DNA of 5,178 nucleotides from an uncultured Enterobacter sp. GTDB taxonomy: Bacteria > Pseudomonadota > Gammaproteobacteria > Enterobacterales > Enterobacteriaceae. The stretch is from the NCBI GenBank assembly GCA_946477805.1, contig CAMKZP010000290.1, forward strand, positions 1-5,178. The letters run 5' to 3'. Every line of letters begins with the position of its first letter. Position 1 is the stretch's first letter. Positions 4,988 through 5,178 of this stretch are shown here, piece after piece. The notes beneath the pieces were generated by a model. The model had not been told where the DNA came from. It did no database searches and saw only the letters and a list, made by a program, of their open reading frames with translations. Made by a program: the position numbers and the translations under genes.

Positions 4988-5061
4988 AGAGTGCGGGATG
5001 GCTTGCTCTGGGTTAGATCAAGCTTTGTGCAAACAGCGTCATGCGCGACGAGGACGGAAGA

Positions 5062-5178
5062 CTGTTTGTGATATTTATTTCATGAATGCTTTTCACGGAA
5101 TATATAGAGTAAGCGTATTAAGTATTGCTAATTATATATTGTAATTTTTATCACCTTTAATTAATTAAAATTGGTTAC
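5062..5178. promoter_or_regulatory. AT-rich region upstream of yjjP
   Basis: This stretch is mostly A and T (for example GCTAATTATATATTGTAATTT and TTAATTAATTAAAAT), in strong contrast to the GC-rich genes beside it. I see no credible ORF in it. Its position ahead of yjjP and its composition suggest a promoter region bound by H-NS. In E. coli the H-NS-silenced gene yjjQ is divergent from yjjP, so a divergent gene may begin beyond the right edge. Many loose -10/-35 combinations exist and none stands out, so I assign no start site. Confidence 0.4.

Noticed and set aside
5000..5035. TTGAT half-site in the yjjP leader as an FNR or similar anaerobic operator
   Set aside because: The second half (ATCAA at the right distance) is missing; one 5-base half-site is expected by chance.

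Overview
The window is chromosomal DNA from a member of the Enterobacteriaceae, most like the Enterobacter/Klebsiella/Leclercia side of the family; the species cannot be fixed from the sequence. The evidence is near-full-length similarity, recalled rather than searched, of five products to E. coli YjjP, YjjB, DnaT, DnaC and YjjA, in the E. coli order, together with a REP-type repeat pair of enterobacterial style. All eight recognisable genes lie on the minus strand, so the region is transcribed from right to left.

In transcription order: an AT-rich upstream region (about 5062-5178) and a leader of about 135 nt precede yjjP and yjjB, which overlap and encode the two subunits of a ThrE-type exporter implicated in succinate export. 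Next come three genes that, as I recall the E. coli K-12 map, are absent between yjjB and dnaT there: a TetR-family regulator of unknown ligand, a MarR-family regulator with the full residue signature of a two-cysteine OhrR peroxide sensor, and an Ohr organic hydroperoxide reductase. A REP pair separates this block from dnaT and dnaC, the primosome protein and the DnaB helicase loader, which overlap by 4 nt. The window ends inside yjjA, a small secreted DUF2501 protein that lacks only its last residues.

The three-gene block looks like a self-contained peroxide-defence module. OhrR would repress ohr until its N-terminal cysteine is oxidised by an organic hydroperoxide, and Ohr then reduces the peroxide. 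Each of the three genes has its own candidate promoter, each associated with a palindrome. The most striking is ohrR: a TTGCAA-17-TATATT promoter places the predicted transcription start on the A of the ATG, implying a leaderless mRNA, and a CAAT/ATTG palindrome lies between -35 and -10. The tetR promoter has its -10 inside a perfect 13-bp palindrome, as expected for autorepression.

Nothing here is a clearly undescribed system. The points worth checking are the regulatory architecture and the placement of the peroxide module between a transporter pair and essential replication genes. No tRNA, rRNA, CRISPR array, insertion sequence or prophage gene was seen.
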